Positions 54,701 through 62,332 of a stretch of DNA of 64,000 bases are shown here, piece after piece (the first letter of the stretch is position 1; every line of letters starts with the position of its first letter). Position numbers and translations under genes: made by a program. This DNA comes from Streptomyces sp. Root1304 (GTDB taxonomy: Bacteria > Actinomycetota > Actinomycetes > Streptomycetales > Streptomycetaceae): the NCBI RefSeq assembly GCF_001426405.1, contig NZ_LMEP01000008.1, forward strand, positions 27,649-91,648, given 5' to 3'. Below the pieces are notes generated by a model. It did not search any database. It was not told the DNA's origin and saw nothing but the letters and a program-made list of their open reading frames with translations.

Positions 54701-55244
54701 CGTCGTCTCCGCCCAGCGCCTCCGCGAGACCCCCCACGGCCGCACCGTCCTCGTCGCCGGCGCCAAGGCCGCCACCCAGACCCCGCCGATCCGCTCCGGC
54801 AAGCGGGTCATCTTCACCACCCTCGACGACGGCACCGGCCTGGTCGACCTCGCCTTCTTCGACGACGCCCACGAGCGCTGCGCCCACACCGTCTTCCACT
54901 CCTGGCTGCTGCTGGTCAGGGGAGTGGTGCAGCGGCGCGGCCCGCGCAGCGTCAGCGTGGTCGGCGCCGCCGCCTGGAACCTCGCCGACCTCGTCGCGCT
55001 ACGGGCGTCCGGCGGGCTGGGAGCGGTGGGGGACCTGCTGGCCGAGCCGGAACCGGAGCCTGCTGAGGCCGCCGGGTCCGCCGGATCCGCCGGGGGGAGT
55101 GGTGACTCCGGCCGTCGGATCACCCTGTCCACCGGTTACGAGATGAACCCCTGGGCCGACCTGAAGCCGGCCGGCGAAGGGGTTCCCAAGGGGATGCCGG
55201 GCGGAAGGAAGCTGTGGCACAGCAGCCCGGGGAGCGCGGGGTGA
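51738..55244 (+). CDS. dnaE2: Error-prone DNA polymerase III alpha subunit DnaE2
   Basis: 1168 residues. PHP domain at the start (FTHLHTASGYSLRYGASHPE, LALTDRDTLAG), polymerase palm with catalytic Asps in LPDIDIDVESARR, fingers (FKEAHAVAF-like GFCKAHAVAFAVPTYQSAW) and a C-terminal OB fold (RVIFTTLDDGTGLVDLAFFD). Shorter than replicative DnaE1 and lacking its tau-binding tail, as in DnaE2/ImuC. Performs damage-induced mutagenic synthesis with ImuB. GGGAGG precedes ATG 51738. Confidence 0.95.
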   Translation: MPGFTHLHTASGYSLRYGASHPERLAARAAARGLDALALTDRDTLAGTIRFAKACEKEGVRPLFGVDLAYEPTARGPAGGPQDVRRAPVRGGAFVDESAPRAVFLARSRTGWASLCAMVTAAHAGGGDRPLLPWSALHDDVFVLLGPASDVGRALAAGRPDRAARLLAPWRERYGDALRLMAVDHGRTGTGSGSLRLAARTVGFAAEQGVRPVLGNAVRYADPGQGPVADVLDSARRLVPIDPRKELDSGEAWLKGLEDTEGSKGSEGAGGMRAAAERTVEAAGFRRDTARRLLEQTEAVAAACLVDPEDDLGIGSAHFPEARLVGAEHRTAQRVLASRAAAGMVLKGYEKRGAYWDRMHRELDIIAHHHFATYFLTVAQVVDDVRGMGIRVAARGSGAGSLVNHLLGIAHADPVEHGLLMERFLSKRRTALPDIDIDVESARRLEVYRAIIDRFGTARVATVAMPETYRVRHAVRDVGAALSLDPAETDRMAKAFPHIRARDALAALDELPELRALAGEKQKYGKLWELVEALDALPRGTAMHPCGVLLSDASLLTRTPVVPTSGEGFPMSQFDKEDVEDLGLLKLDVLGVRMQSAMAHAVAEVERATGTRPDIDAVPEGDPETYRLIRSTETLGCFQIESPGQRDLVGRLQPATFHDLVVDISLFRPGPVAADMVRPFIEARHGRAPVRFPHPDLAETLRETYGVVVFHEQIIEIVRIMTGCDRAEADQVRRGLSDADSQGRIELWFARRAAERGYGDEVVARTWEIVAAFGSYGFCKAHAVAFAVPTYQSAWLKAHHPAAFYAGLLTHDPGMYPKRLLLADARRRGVPVLPLDVNRSAVAHRIELVSENPPVWGLRLGLADVHGIGGTESARIEAGQPYTSLLDFWERARPRTPVAERLAQVGALDAFGANRRDLLLHLTELRRVHRGAASHGGQLPLAQGGRTAPVGLPDLDETERLSAELGILGMDASRHLMDDHHAFLRELGVVSAQRLRETPHGRTVLVAGAKAATQTPPIRSGKRVIFTTLDDGTGLVDLAFFDDAHERCAHTVFHSWLLLVRGVVQRRGPRSVSVVGAAAWNLADLVALRASGGLGAVGDLLAEPEPEPAEAAGSAGSAGGSGDSGRRITLSTGYEMNPWADLKPAGEGVPKGMPGGRKLWHSSPGSAG

Positions 55245-55634
55245 CGTGGGGTGACGTGGTTTCAGAAGGGGAGCACGGGGCGGGTGGCCCCGGTTCGACC
55301 TCCCACGTGCAGTCGGGATTCAGGCAGCGCGCGGTGACGGTGACTTCGGAATCCGGGCGCCCCCTGGCCTGGGGGCATCAAGCGCAGGGTGCAATGCCTA
55401 ACGCCGGATCCTTGCAACGTCGTTGGGCATGCAGTAGGTTTGAGCCGCTTGGTCTGGAGTACCACGCACGCGTTTAAGCCTTCCCGAGTTCAAGTAAGGA
55501 CGCATTGACGTAGTCGGCCTTGCGCAAGAGCGCAGGTCAAGGAGACCGCTTGTCGGCTCCTAGCTGGAGATCGCATCCATAGATGCGGTGCGTCTCCATG
55601 CAATACACGTCAATGACATTCGGGAGGAAACAGC
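55245..55634. other. Lower-GC, non-coding islet upstream of a small membrane-protein gene
   Basis: 390 bases with clearly lower GC and many AT-rich words compared with the rest of the window. A two-tier hairpin lies at 55566-55597 (GGAGA/TCTCC outside, CGCATC-CATA-GATGCG inside), just before the small gene's ribosome site. No complete tRNA, att duplication or integrase was recognised. Confidence 0.5.
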
Positions 55635-55844
55635 GTGACGTCCGGCGGCACCACCACTTGCACGCACCCTGTGCGCGATCTTGCAATCGTATCCCTCAGC
55701 GCCGTGCTTGCCGCTCTTTCAGCAATCATCGTAGTGCTGTGTTTCAAGGGTTCTCCGCTAGACGCGTTCAAGGCGGGCGGAGGCGCGTTCATCGCCATTG
55801 AAGGTGTGGGCCTTGCCGCCCTTCAGCACCTCAAGCGCAACTAG
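55635..55844 (+). CDS. Small membrane protein, possibly horizontally acquired
   Basis: 69 residues. GTG start with GGGAGG 7-8 bases upstream. A polar N-terminus with THPVRDLA is followed by a strongly hydrophobic segment (AIVSLSAVLAALSAIIVVLCF) and a second weaker one (AGGGAFIAIEGVGLAALQHL), ending LKRN. Size and base composition resemble small membrane proteins of actinophages and integrative elements (holin-like), but no family was recognised. Convergent with the Clp_N gene. Confidence 0.6.
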   Translation: MTSGGTTTCTHPVRDLAIVSLSAVLAALSAIIVVLCFKGSPLDAFKAGGGAFIAIEGVGLAALQHLKRN

Positions 55845-55894
55845 CCGCACCAGCGGGGGCGGCGCACATGAGCCGCCCCCGAGGCCGTGCGGGC

Positions 55895-56452
55895 TCAGGA
55901 CCGTCGGCCGGCCGGAAGTACCGCCGTGTCGACGGACGCGTACGTCACGCCGTGGTCGGCCAGGACCTCCGCGACGACCCCGCCGGTGCTGGTGAGCGCC
56001 AGGAGGATGTGTTCGTCGCCGATCTCCCGGTCCTCGCGGGCCAGCGCCACCCGGAGGGACTTCTCCAGGACGGTCTTGGCCTCCCGGGAGAAGGAGCGGC
56101 GGCCCGACCGCCATCCGGAGTCCTTCCGGTCACCGGCCAGCGCGCCCGCGCCGTGGGTCTCCTCCACCCGCGCCACGATCGCGCCGACGTCGATGCCGAG
56201 GTCCGCCAGGGCCTCCGTGTCCGCCCGGGACAGTCCCGCCCGGCGCCGGGCGTCGGCCAGGTCGGCGACCAGGGACGCGCGGCGGTCCGGCGGGCACAGC
56301 GTCCGCAGCGCGGCCGCCGCCCGGGTGTCCTCCCGGTCGAGCAGGGACAGCAGCAGGTGCTCCTGGGTGACGACCGTCGCCCCGCCCCGCTCCGCGTGCT
56401 CGACCGCCCCCTTCACCACGGCGCGTGCGGCCTTCGTGAACCGTTCGAACAT
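55895..56452 (-). CDS. Clp N-terminal (Clp_N) repeat protein
   Basis: 185 residues, cytoplasmic. Two Clp_N helical repeats: MFERFTKAARAVVKGAVEHA with VTQEHLLLSLLDRE, then SFSREAKTVLEKSLRVALAR with IGDEHILLALTST. These domains in ClpA/ClpC bind adaptors or substrates, here without any AAA+ ATPase. The ATG is inside the stop of the HTH gene (ATGA), so the two are co-translated. Likely an effector or sensor for the HTH partner. Confidence 0.88.
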   Translation of the reverse strand: MFERFTKAARAVVKGAVEHAERGGATVVTQEHLLLSLLDREDTRAAAALRTLCPPDRRASLVADLADARRRAGLSRADTEALADLGIDVGAIVARVEETHGAGALAGDRKDSGWRSGRRSFSREAKTVLEKSLRVALAREDREIGDEHILLALTSTGGVVAEVLADHGVTYASVDTAVLPAGRRS

Positions 56453-56661
56453 CACTGCCTCCCGTACTTCTTGTGGACGGCCTGTCGGCTGACTCCCAGC
56501 TCGGTCGCGATCTCCTGCCACGACCAGCCCTGGTTGCGCGCGGAGCGCACCTGGACGGCTTCCAGTTGTTCCAGCAGGCGCCGCAGGGCGGAGACGGCCC
56601 GTAGCCCGACCCGGGGGTCGCGGTCGCCGGCCCGTGCGGCGAGATCGGTCGCATCGGTCAT
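56452..56661 (-). CDS. Small helix-turn-helix regulator paired with the Clp_N protein
   Basis: 69 residues. N-terminal helix (SALRRLLEQLEAVQVRSARN) and a C-terminal HTH: WSWQEIATELGVSRQAVHKKYGRQ. Start at ATG 56661; the frame is open upstream but would run through its own promoter palindromes. TTGACA (56697-56692) and TACGTT (56673-56668), 18-base spacer, form a strong promoter whose predicted start coincides with the ATG, suggesting a leaderless message. Both palindromic operators overlap these elements. Confidence 0.85.
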   Translation of the reverse strand: MTDATDLAARAGDRDPRVGLRAVSALRRLLEQLEAVQVRSARNQGWSWQEIATELGVSRQAVHKKYGRQ

Positions 56662-56664
56662 GGT

Positions 56665-56680
56665 GTCAACGTACGTTGAC
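56665..56680. promoter_or_regulatory. Palindromic operator over the HTH-gene -10
   Basis: GTCAACGTACGTTGAC, a perfect 16-bp palindrome covering the -10 (56668-56673) of the HTH gene. Shares GTCAAC/GTTGAC with the second palindrome, 28 bases centre to centre. Confidence 0.7.
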
Positions 56681-56720
56681 GGGCCTCTCGATGTCAACCG
56701 TGGTTGACATCGAGAGGCCC
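56681..56720. promoter_or_regulatory. 40-bp palindrome covering the HTH-gene -35
   Basis: 19-bp perfect arms (56681-56699 and 56702-56720) with a 2-base centre. The core GTCAACC-GT-GGTTGAC (56693-56708) repeats the operator half-sites and includes the -35 TTGACA of the HTH gene. Confidence 0.7.
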
Positions 56721-56731
56721 CCGCAATCAAT

Positions 56732-56761
56732 TCGCACAAATATTCGAACATGTCCTAGGGT
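56732..56761 (+). promoter_or_regulatory. SOS (LexA) box and -10 of the ImuB-like gene
   Basis: TCGCAC-AAAT-ATTCGA (56732-56747) matches CGAAC-N4-GTTCG at 8 of 10 positions; TAGGGT (56756-56761) is the -10. The box-to-minus-10 offset (24 bases) is identical to dnaE2. Confidence 0.6.
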
Positions 56762-56804
56762 GGAAGCACAGGCAGGCACGAGGACGGGAAGGCGGGAGGA
56801 CGGC

Positions 56805-57791
56805 ATGATTCTCTGCGTACGGTTCCGCCTCGAACCCACGGCACCCCTCGCGCCGCCCGGAGGGGGAGAGGCACTCTTCTCCCCGCTCGTCGACCTGCTC
56901 GGCGAGTTCACCCCCGTCGTCGAGGCCGCCCCGCCCCACGAGGCGCTCGCCGACGTGCGCGGCGCGCTGCGCTACTTCGGCCGGGGCCCGGCCGAACTCG
57001 CCTCCGTGATCCGGGTCAGGGCGCTCGCCCTGTACGGCGTCGACTGCGTGATCGGCGCCGGGCCCAACCCGATGCTGGCCCGGATGGCGGCCGACGAGGC
57101 CCGGCCCGGCGTCACGCTGGTCGTCGAGGACCCCGCAGCCTTCCTGCGCGACCGGCCGGTCGTCGCGCTCGACGGCGTCGGCCGCGCCACCGCCCGCACC
57201 CTCTGCGGCTACGGGCTCGACTCCGTCGGCCGCGTCGCGGACGCCCCGCTCGCCGTGCTCCAGCGGCTCGTCGGCGCGAAGACCGGCCGTGAGCTGTGGG
57301 AACGGGCCCGGGGCATCGACCGCACCCCCGTCGTCCCCCACGCCGCCTCCCGGTCCGTCGCGGCCGAACGCGCCTTCCCGCGCGACGAGACCGACCGGAC
57401 GCAGCAGCGCCGCGCCCTCCTCTCCCTCACCGAGGAACTGGGCGCCCGGCTCCGCACGGAAGGCCAGGTGTGCCGCGCGCTCGCCGTCACCGTGCGGTAC
57501 GCGGACCGGACCACGACCACCCGGAGCCGTACCCTGCCCGAACCCACCGCCCACTCGGCGGCGCTCACCGCCCTCGCGTACGCCGTCCACGACTCCTTCG
57601 GGCTCCAGCGGGCCCGGGTGCGGGGCGTCGCCCTGCGCGCCGAAGGACTGACGGGCGCGGAGGGCACGGCGCACCAGCTGTCCCTGGACCCGGCGGACGA
57701 GAAGGCCCGGCGGATCGAGGCGGCGGCGGACCGGGCACGGGCGAGATTCGGCCCCCGGGCCGTCCTGCCGGGCTCGCTCGCGGCCGCCTGA
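56805..57791 (+). CDS. ImuB-like Y-family polymerase-related protein lacking catalytic residues
   Basis: 328 residues. The little-finger and thumb parts of a Y-family polymerase are clear (VIGAGPNPMLARMAADEARPG, VALDGVGRATARTLCGYGLDSVGRVA, LWERARGIDRTPV), but the N-terminus is shortened. The metal-binding Asp expected in the first strand is absent (MILCVRFRLEP), and the usual S-x-D-E reads PPHEALADV. It therefore resembles ImuB, the inactive adaptor that links DnaE2 to the clamp. ATG 56805 follows GGGAGGA. SOS box 57 bases upstream. Confidence 0.82.
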   Translation: MILCVRFRLEPTAPLAPPGGGEALFSPLVDLLGEFTPVVEAAPPHEALADVRGALRYFGRGPAELASVIRVRALALYGVDCVIGAGPNPMLARMAADEARPGVTLVVEDPAAFLRDRPVVALDGVGRATARTLCGYGLDSVGRVADAPLAVLQRLVGAKTGRELWERARGIDRTPVVPHAASRSVAAERAFPRDETDRTQQRRALLSLTEELGARLRTEGQVCRALAVTVRYADRTTTTRSRTLPEPTAHSAALTALAYAVHDSFGLQRARVRGVALRAEGLTGAEGTAHQLSLDPADEKARRIEAAADRARARFGPRAVLPGSLAAA

Positions 57792-58002
57792 CGGCGTTCC
57801 CGGACCGATGCCCGGCGCCCCGACGGCCGCCCCACCAGGCCCTGGTGACGACACCCCAGTTTTTACCGACGCGTAACTTCCCAGTCGAGGCTACCCGTGC
57901 GTAGCTTGGCTGGAGCGCATCCCCACCGCGCACATCCCCACTTGTGGTCCGGACCGCAGGGCGTACCCCCACCTTCCCCTTGAGCCGCAAGGAGATCGCC
58001 CG

Positions 58003-58881
58003 ATGCTGCCCCGGACCCCCTGGAAGCACGCCGTCAGAGCCCTGTCCGTCCTGCTGCTGACCGCCGCCGCCACCCTCGCCCCGACCACCGCCGCCACGGC
58101 GCAGACCGACACCGCGACGGCCGGCCGCGGCTGGAACGACTTCACCTGCAAGCCGTCCGCCGCGCACCCGCGCCCCGTCGTCCTCGTCCACGGCACCTTC
58201 GGGAACTCCGTCGACAACTGGCTGGCCCTCGCGCCGTACCTGGTCAACCGGGGCTACTGCGTCTTCTCGCTCGACTACGGCCAGCTGCCGGGCGTACCCC
58301 TCTTCAACGGGCTCGGCCCGATCGCGGCGTCCGCCGGACAGCTCGACACCTACGTCGACCGGGTCCTCGCCGCCACCGGCGCCCCCGAGGCCGACCTCGT
58401 CGGACACTCCCAGGGCGGCATGATGCCGCGCTGGTACCTCAAGTTCCTCGGCGGAGCCGAGAAGGTGAACACGCTCGTCGGCATCGCCCCCGACAACCAC
58501 GGCACCACCCTGCTCGGCCTCACCAAACTGCTCCCGTACTTCCCCGGGGCCGAGGACGTCATCAGCGCCACGACCCCGGGCCTCGCCGACCAGATCGCCG
58601 GCTCGGCCTTCATCACGAAGCTCAACGAGGGCGGCGACACCGTGCCGGGGGTCCGCTACCACGTCATCGCGAGCCAGTACGACGAGGTGGTCACCCCGTA
58701 CCGCTCCCAGTTCCTGACGGGCCCGAACGTCACCAACGTCCTCATCCAGGACAAGTGCGCGCTCGACCTCTCCGAGCACGTGGCGATCGGCACGGTGGAC
58801 CGGGTCACCTTCCACGAGGTGGCCAACGCCCTCGACCCGGCCCACGCGACCCCGACCACCTGCCTGTCGGTCGTCGGCTGA
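58003..58881 (+). CDS. Secreted lipase (alpha/beta hydrolase)
   Basis: 292 residues. Signal peptide to ~34 (PTTAATA), mature hydrolase with oxyanion loop VVLVHGTFGNSVDNW, nucleophile elbow VGHSQGGMMPRWYLKF (GHSQG Ser), Asp in SQYDEVVTPY and His in LSEHVAIG. Cys at CKPSAA, GYCVF, DKCALD and TTCLSV could form two disulfides. Hydrolyses acylglycerols outside the cell. AAGGAG precedes the ATG. Tail-to-tail with the LPMO gene, one base apart. Confidence 0.94.
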   Translation: MLPRTPWKHAVRALSVLLLTAAATLAPTTAATAQTDTATAGRGWNDFTCKPSAAHPRPVVLVHGTFGNSVDNWLALAPYLVNRGYCVFSLDYGQLPGVPLFNGLGPIAASAGQLDTYVDRVLAATGAPEADLVGHSQGGMMPRWYLKFLGGAEKVNTLVGIAPDNHGTTLLGLTKLLPYFPGAEDVISATTPGLADQIAGSAFITKLNEGGDTVPGVRYHVIASQYDEVVTPYRSQFLTGPNVTNVLIQDKCALDLSEHVAIGTVDRVTFHEVANALDPAHATPTTCLSVVG

Positions 58882-58882
58882 C

Positions 58883-59875
58883 CTACCGGCCCTGCGTACG
58901 GCGGCGCCGGGTGGTCCCGAAGAGCACCGCCGCGCCGGCCGCCAGCACGGCGGCGCCACCCACCGCGAGATACGGGGTGGTGGCGTCGCCACCGGTCTCG
59001 GCCAGCTCCACACCGGAACCCGAACCGGCGGCGGGCGCCGGCGCGTTGGGCGACTGCGAGGACGCCCCGGGCGCCCCGGAGGACTCCGGCGCACCCGTGG
59101 CGGGGGCGGCCGCCGTCTCCCCGGCACCGGTGGAGGCGTCACCGTCGCCGTGCCCGCCGTGCTCGACCGAGGACTCGTCCTGACCGTCCTCGATCTGCTG
59201 CTCGCTCGGCGCGGACGCGGTCGGCGCCGGTCCCGTCCCCCCGCTGTCCTTCCCGAACACCACGTCGGAGCAGGTGTAGAAGGCCTCGGGGGAGTCGGAG
59301 CGCTGCCAGATCGAGTAGATGAGGTGGCGTCCGGACTTCTTCGGCACCGTCCCTTGGAAGACGTAGTCGCCGTTCTGCATCCCCGGGTCGGTCACCGTCG
59401 CGAACGGCTTCTCCTCCAGGTCCGACCACTTCAGCGGCTTCGACGGGTCGTACCCGTCCTTCGTCACGTACAGCGCGAACGAACCCCGGTGCGGCGCCGT
59501 CCCCTTGTACCGGAAGGTGTGCGCCCCGGAGGCCATCGGGCTCGCCGGCCAGTCGGCCCGCGCCAGGTCGAGCCCCCGGTACTTGTCGTTGCCCGCGCTG
59601 CACAGCTTGCCGTCCGGGATCAACCGCCGGTGCTGACCGGCCGCGTTGGCGATGTTCACCGCGTTCCAGTCGTAGAACGCCTGGGCCCCACTGGCCGCCA
59701 CCGCCGCCTTGCACGCCGCCGACTTCGGCGCCTCGGGCCCCTCCGCGTAACAGGCCGAGACCCGGCTCACGGGATCGGTCATCGACCCATGGGCGAAAGC
59801 GGGCGAGGAGGCGAGCCCGGAGAGGGCCAGCGCACCGGTGGCGAGGGCGACCGCGGCCGTACGGCGAGAAGTCAT
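58883..59875 (-). CDS. AA10 lytic polysaccharide monooxygenase with cell-wall sortase signal
   Basis: 330 residues. Signal peptide 1-28 with paired Arg (SRRTAAVALATG), cleaved to expose His29 of HGSMTDPVSR, the N-terminal His of the copper brace; the second His is in TAPHRGSFALYV. Conserved AYxxxCSDVVF-like end of the domain at YTCSDVVFG. A Ser/Ala/Pro-rich linker leads to LAETGG, a hydrophobic segment and RRRRTQGR: a sortase (LAXTG, class E) sorting signal. It oxidatively cleaves chitin or cellulose while fixed to the cell wall. Confidence 0.93.
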   Translation of the reverse strand: MTSRRTAAVALATGALALSGLASSPAFAHGSMTDPVSRVSACYAEGPEAPKSAACKAAVAASGAQAFYDWNAVNIANAAGQHRRLIPDGKLCSAGNDKYRGLDLARADWPASPMASGAHTFRYKGTAPHRGSFALYVTKDGYDPSKPLKWSDLEEKPFATVTDPGMQNGDYVFQGTVPKKSGRHLIYSIWQRSDSPEAFYTCSDVVFGKDSGGTGPAPTASAPSEQQIEDGQDESSVEHGGHGDGDASTGAGETAAAPATGAPESSGAPGASSQSPNAPAPAAGSGSGVELAETGGDATTPYLAVGGAAVLAAGAAVLFGTTRRRRTQGR

Positions 59876-60038
59876 GGGGGGACAGCTCCTTCACGAGGGT
59901 GAGGTGGGGGGTTGCCCAGAAAACTAGCCGCCCGCATCCACGAAAGAGCCCGCGAGAAGGGGGAGAGGACGATCCTTAGGACCGCTTTAAGGCACAGGTA
60001 AGAGGCGGCTGAGGAACACCCGGAACCGAGACCGCCCG

Positions 60039-60707
60039 TCACCCCACCCGCCGGTACCGCCGCTCCGGGCGCCCCGTCCCGCCGTACCGGAGCGTCACCT
60101 CCGCGCGGCCCGTTTCCGCGAAGTACTCCAGGTAGCGGCGGGCGCTCACGCGGGAGAGGGAGCCGGCTTCCGCGCATTCCGTGGCCGAGAGGCCCTCCGG
60201 GTGGGCGCGGAGGACCGAGTCGACCAGGTCGGCCGTGTGGGCGGCGAGGCCCTTCGGGAGTTCCCTGGAGCCGCGCGGACGGGTGCCGAAGATCTGGTCG
60301 ACGTCCTCCTGACGGGCCTCGTCGAGCTCGTCGAGGCGGCTGCGGAGCGAGGCCACGTGGCGGAGCTGCTCGTGCAGCGCCGCCTGGCTGAACGGCTTGA
60401 TCAGATAGTGCAGCGCCCCCGCCCGCAGCGCCTCGCGGATCGTGCCCACGTCCCGCGCCGCCGTGATGAACAGCGCGTCCGTCGCCAGGCCCGCCGCCCG
60501 CAGCTCCCGCAGCACCCGGATGCCGTCCATGTCCGGCAGGAAGACGTCCAGCAGCACCAGGTCCGGCCGCAGCCGCTCCGCCGCCCGCAGTGCCTCTGCA
60601 CCACTGTGCGCGACCCCGGACACCGTGAAGCCCGGCACCGCCGACACATAGCGGCAGTGCAGTTTGGCGACCATGAAGTCGTCGTCCACCACCAGCACGT
60701 TCGTCAC
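60039..60707 (-). CDS. CitB-type response regulator (orphan)
   Basis: 222 residues. Receiver domain with VLVVDDDFMVAK, phospho-acceptor Asp in LVLLDVFLPDMDG, Thr/Ser and Lys in FITAARDV and YLIKPFSQ. The C-terminal DNA-binding part has an HTH (GLSATECAEAGSLSRVSARRYLEYF) of the CitB/DctR family. GTG start. It diverges from tctCBA, so likely controls tricarboxylate uptake, but no histidine kinase is adjacent in the window, unlike normal citAB/tctDE pairs. Confidence 0.92.
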   Translation of the reverse strand: MTNVLVVDDDFMVAKLHCRYVSAVPGFTVSGVAHSGAEALRAAERLRPDLVLLDVFLPDMDGIRVLRELRAAGLATDALFITAARDVGTIREALRAGALHYLIKPFSQAALHEQLRHVASLRSRLDELDEARQEDVDQIFGTRPRGSRELPKGLAAHTADLVDSVLRAHPEGLSATECAEAGSLSRVSARRYLEYFAETGRAEVTLRYGGTGRPERRYRRVG

Positions 60708-60842
60708 GCCGACCCACGCTAGGTCCCGACCACAACGACCACAACGTCCGTTGGTTGCGGAAGAGAGACAGCTTCTTCACGCGCAGGCAACATGTGGGCC
60801 ACCTCACACCCCCATTCCCCTTCTGCCTGAGAGGCGGTACAC

Positions 60843-61826
60843 GTGCGGTTGCGCACCCCCTTCGCCCTCCTCGGGGCCGCTCTGCTCGTCCTGGTGGGCC
60901 CTCCGCTGCTCAGTACCGGCAGCGGCTCCGACTCCGGTACGCAGATACCCGGCCTGCGCTTCATGGTCCCCAACACCCCCGGTGGCGGTTACGACATCAC
61001 CGCCCGCACCGCCGCCAAGAACGCCGAGGAGGCGGGCCTCACCGGAGACGTCGAGGTCTTCAACCTGCCCGGCGCGGGCGGCACCGTCGGCCTCACCCGG
61101 CTCGTCGGCGAACGGGGCAACGGCCGTCTCGCCATGTCCATGGGCCTCGGCGTCGTCGGCGCCGTCCACACCAACGAGACCCCCAGGACCCTCGCCGACA
61201 CCACCCCGATCGCCCGGCTCACCGAGGAGCAGGACATCGTCGTGGTCGGCAAGGACTCCCCGTACAAGACGATCCAGGACCTGCTCACGGCCTGGAAGAA
61301 GGACCCCGGCAAGCTGCCCGTCGGCGGCGGCTCCTCGCCCGGCGGCCCCGACCACCTCGCCCCGATGCTGATGGCCCAGGCCGCCGGCATCGCCCCGAAG
61401 GACGTCAACTACGTCCCCTTCGACGGCGGCGGCGAACTCCTCGCCTCCATCCTCGGCAACAAGGTCGGCTTCGGCGTCTCCGGCGTCGGCGAGTACCTCG
61501 ACCAGATCAAGGCCGGCGAACTGCGCCTCCTCGCCGTCACCGGCCCGAAGCGCGTCCCCGGCCTCGACGCCCCCACCCTCCGCGAGGCCGGCCTCGACAC
61601 CGAGTTCACCAACTGGCGCGGCATCGTCGCCCCGCCAGGCCTCTCCGACGCCGAGCGCGAGAAGCTCGTCGCGCTGGTGACCGAACTGCACGACTCCCCG
61701 CAGTGGCGCGAGTCCCTGAAGACCCACGGCTGGAACGACGCCTTCCTGCCGGGCGAGGAGTTCGGCACCTTCCTCACCGAGCAGGACCGCCGCGTCGGTT
61801 CCGTCCTGAAGGAGCTCGGCCTGTGA
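60843..61826 (+). CDS. tctC: Tripartite tricarboxylate transporter substrate-binding protein TctC
   Basis: 327 residues. N-terminal hydrophobic signal, no lipobox Cys, then the TctC/Bug fold: LRFMVPNTPGGGYDITART (the family's substrate loop), GDVEVFNLPGAGGTVGLTRL, VNYVPFDGGGELLASILGNKVG. Captures citrate or another carboxylate for TctAB. GTG start; its stop overlaps tctB (GTGA). First gene of the operon, divergent from the CitB-type regulator. Confidence 0.93.
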   Translation: MRLRTPFALLGAALLVLVGPPLLSTGSGSDSGTQIPGLRFMVPNTPGGGYDITARTAAKNAEEAGLTGDVEVFNLPGAGGTVGLTRLVGERGNGRLAMSMGLGVVGAVHTNETPRTLADTTPIARLTEEQDIVVVGKDSPYKTIQDLLTAWKKDPGKLPVGGGSSPGGPDHLAPMLMAQAAGIAPKDVNYVPFDGGGELLASILGNKVGFGVSGVGEYLDQIKAGELRLLAVTGPKRVPGLDAPTLREAGLDTEFTNWRGIVAPPGLSDAEREKLVALVTELHDSPQWRESLKTHGWNDAFLPGEEFGTFLTEQDRRVGSVLKELGL

Positions 61827-62329
61827 AACCCACCCTTCCCACCTGGCTCCGCGGCCGCTCCGAACTCGGCGTCGGCGTGCTGCTGTTCGTCCTCGGCGTC
61901 CTCGTCCTCACCGACGCCCTCACCCTCGACACCGACCTCACGGGCCGCGGCCCGGTCGGCCCCGCCACCGTCCCCCTCGTCGTCGGCTGCGGCCTCCTCG
62001 CCGTCGCCGTCCTCCTCTCCGTCGACGTCCTGCGCGGCGGCCGCGGCGAGGCCGAGGCCGGCGAGGACGTCGACCTGACCGAACCCGCCGACTGGCGCAC
62101 CGTCCTGCTCCTCGCCGGCGTCTTCCTCGCCTTCGCCGTCCTCATCGGCCCCGTCGGCTTCCCCGTCGCCGGAGCCCTGCTCTTCTGGGGCTCGGCCTAC
62201 GCCCTCGGCAGCCGCCACTTCCACCGCGACCCGCTGATCGCCGCCGGCCTCTCGCTCCTCACCTACGTCGTCTTCGACACGCTGCTCGGCGTCCCGCTGC
62301 CCGGCGGTCCGCTGATGGGAGTGATCTGA
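61823..62329 (+). CDS. tctB: Tripartite tricarboxylate transporter small membrane subunit TctB
   Basis: 168 residues, four hydrophobic segments in two pairs (LGVGVLLFVLGVLVLTDALT, VPLVVGCGLLAVAVLLS, VLLLAGVFLAFAVLIGPVGF, PLIAAGLSLLTYVVFDTLLG), the TctB (DUF1468-like) layout. GTG start overlapping the tctC stop; tctA begins 3 bases after its own stop. Confidence 0.92.
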   Translation: MKPTLPTWLRGRSELGVGVLLFVLGVLVLTDALTLDTDLTGRGPVGPATVPLVVGCGLLAVAVLLSVDVLRGGRGEAEAGEDVDLTEPADWRTVLLLAGVFLAFAVLIGPVGFPVAGALLFWGSAYALGSRHFHRDPLIAAGLSLLTYVVFDTLLGVPLPGGPLMGVI

Positions 62330-62332
62330 CCC

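Noticed and set aside
50547..54899. Very long minus-strand open frame (about 1450 codons) antisense to dnaE2
   Set aside because: Only the segment to 51587 has a membrane-protein sequence; the rest is Gly/Arg/Asp/Val-rich and mirrors dnaE2, a normal artefact of high GC.
55270..55315. tRNA-like 3' end (GGTTCGACC followed by CCCACG), a possible attachment site
   Set aside because: The arm after the TTCGACC loop does not pair with the arm before it, and no acceptor stem or anticodon arm could be formed.
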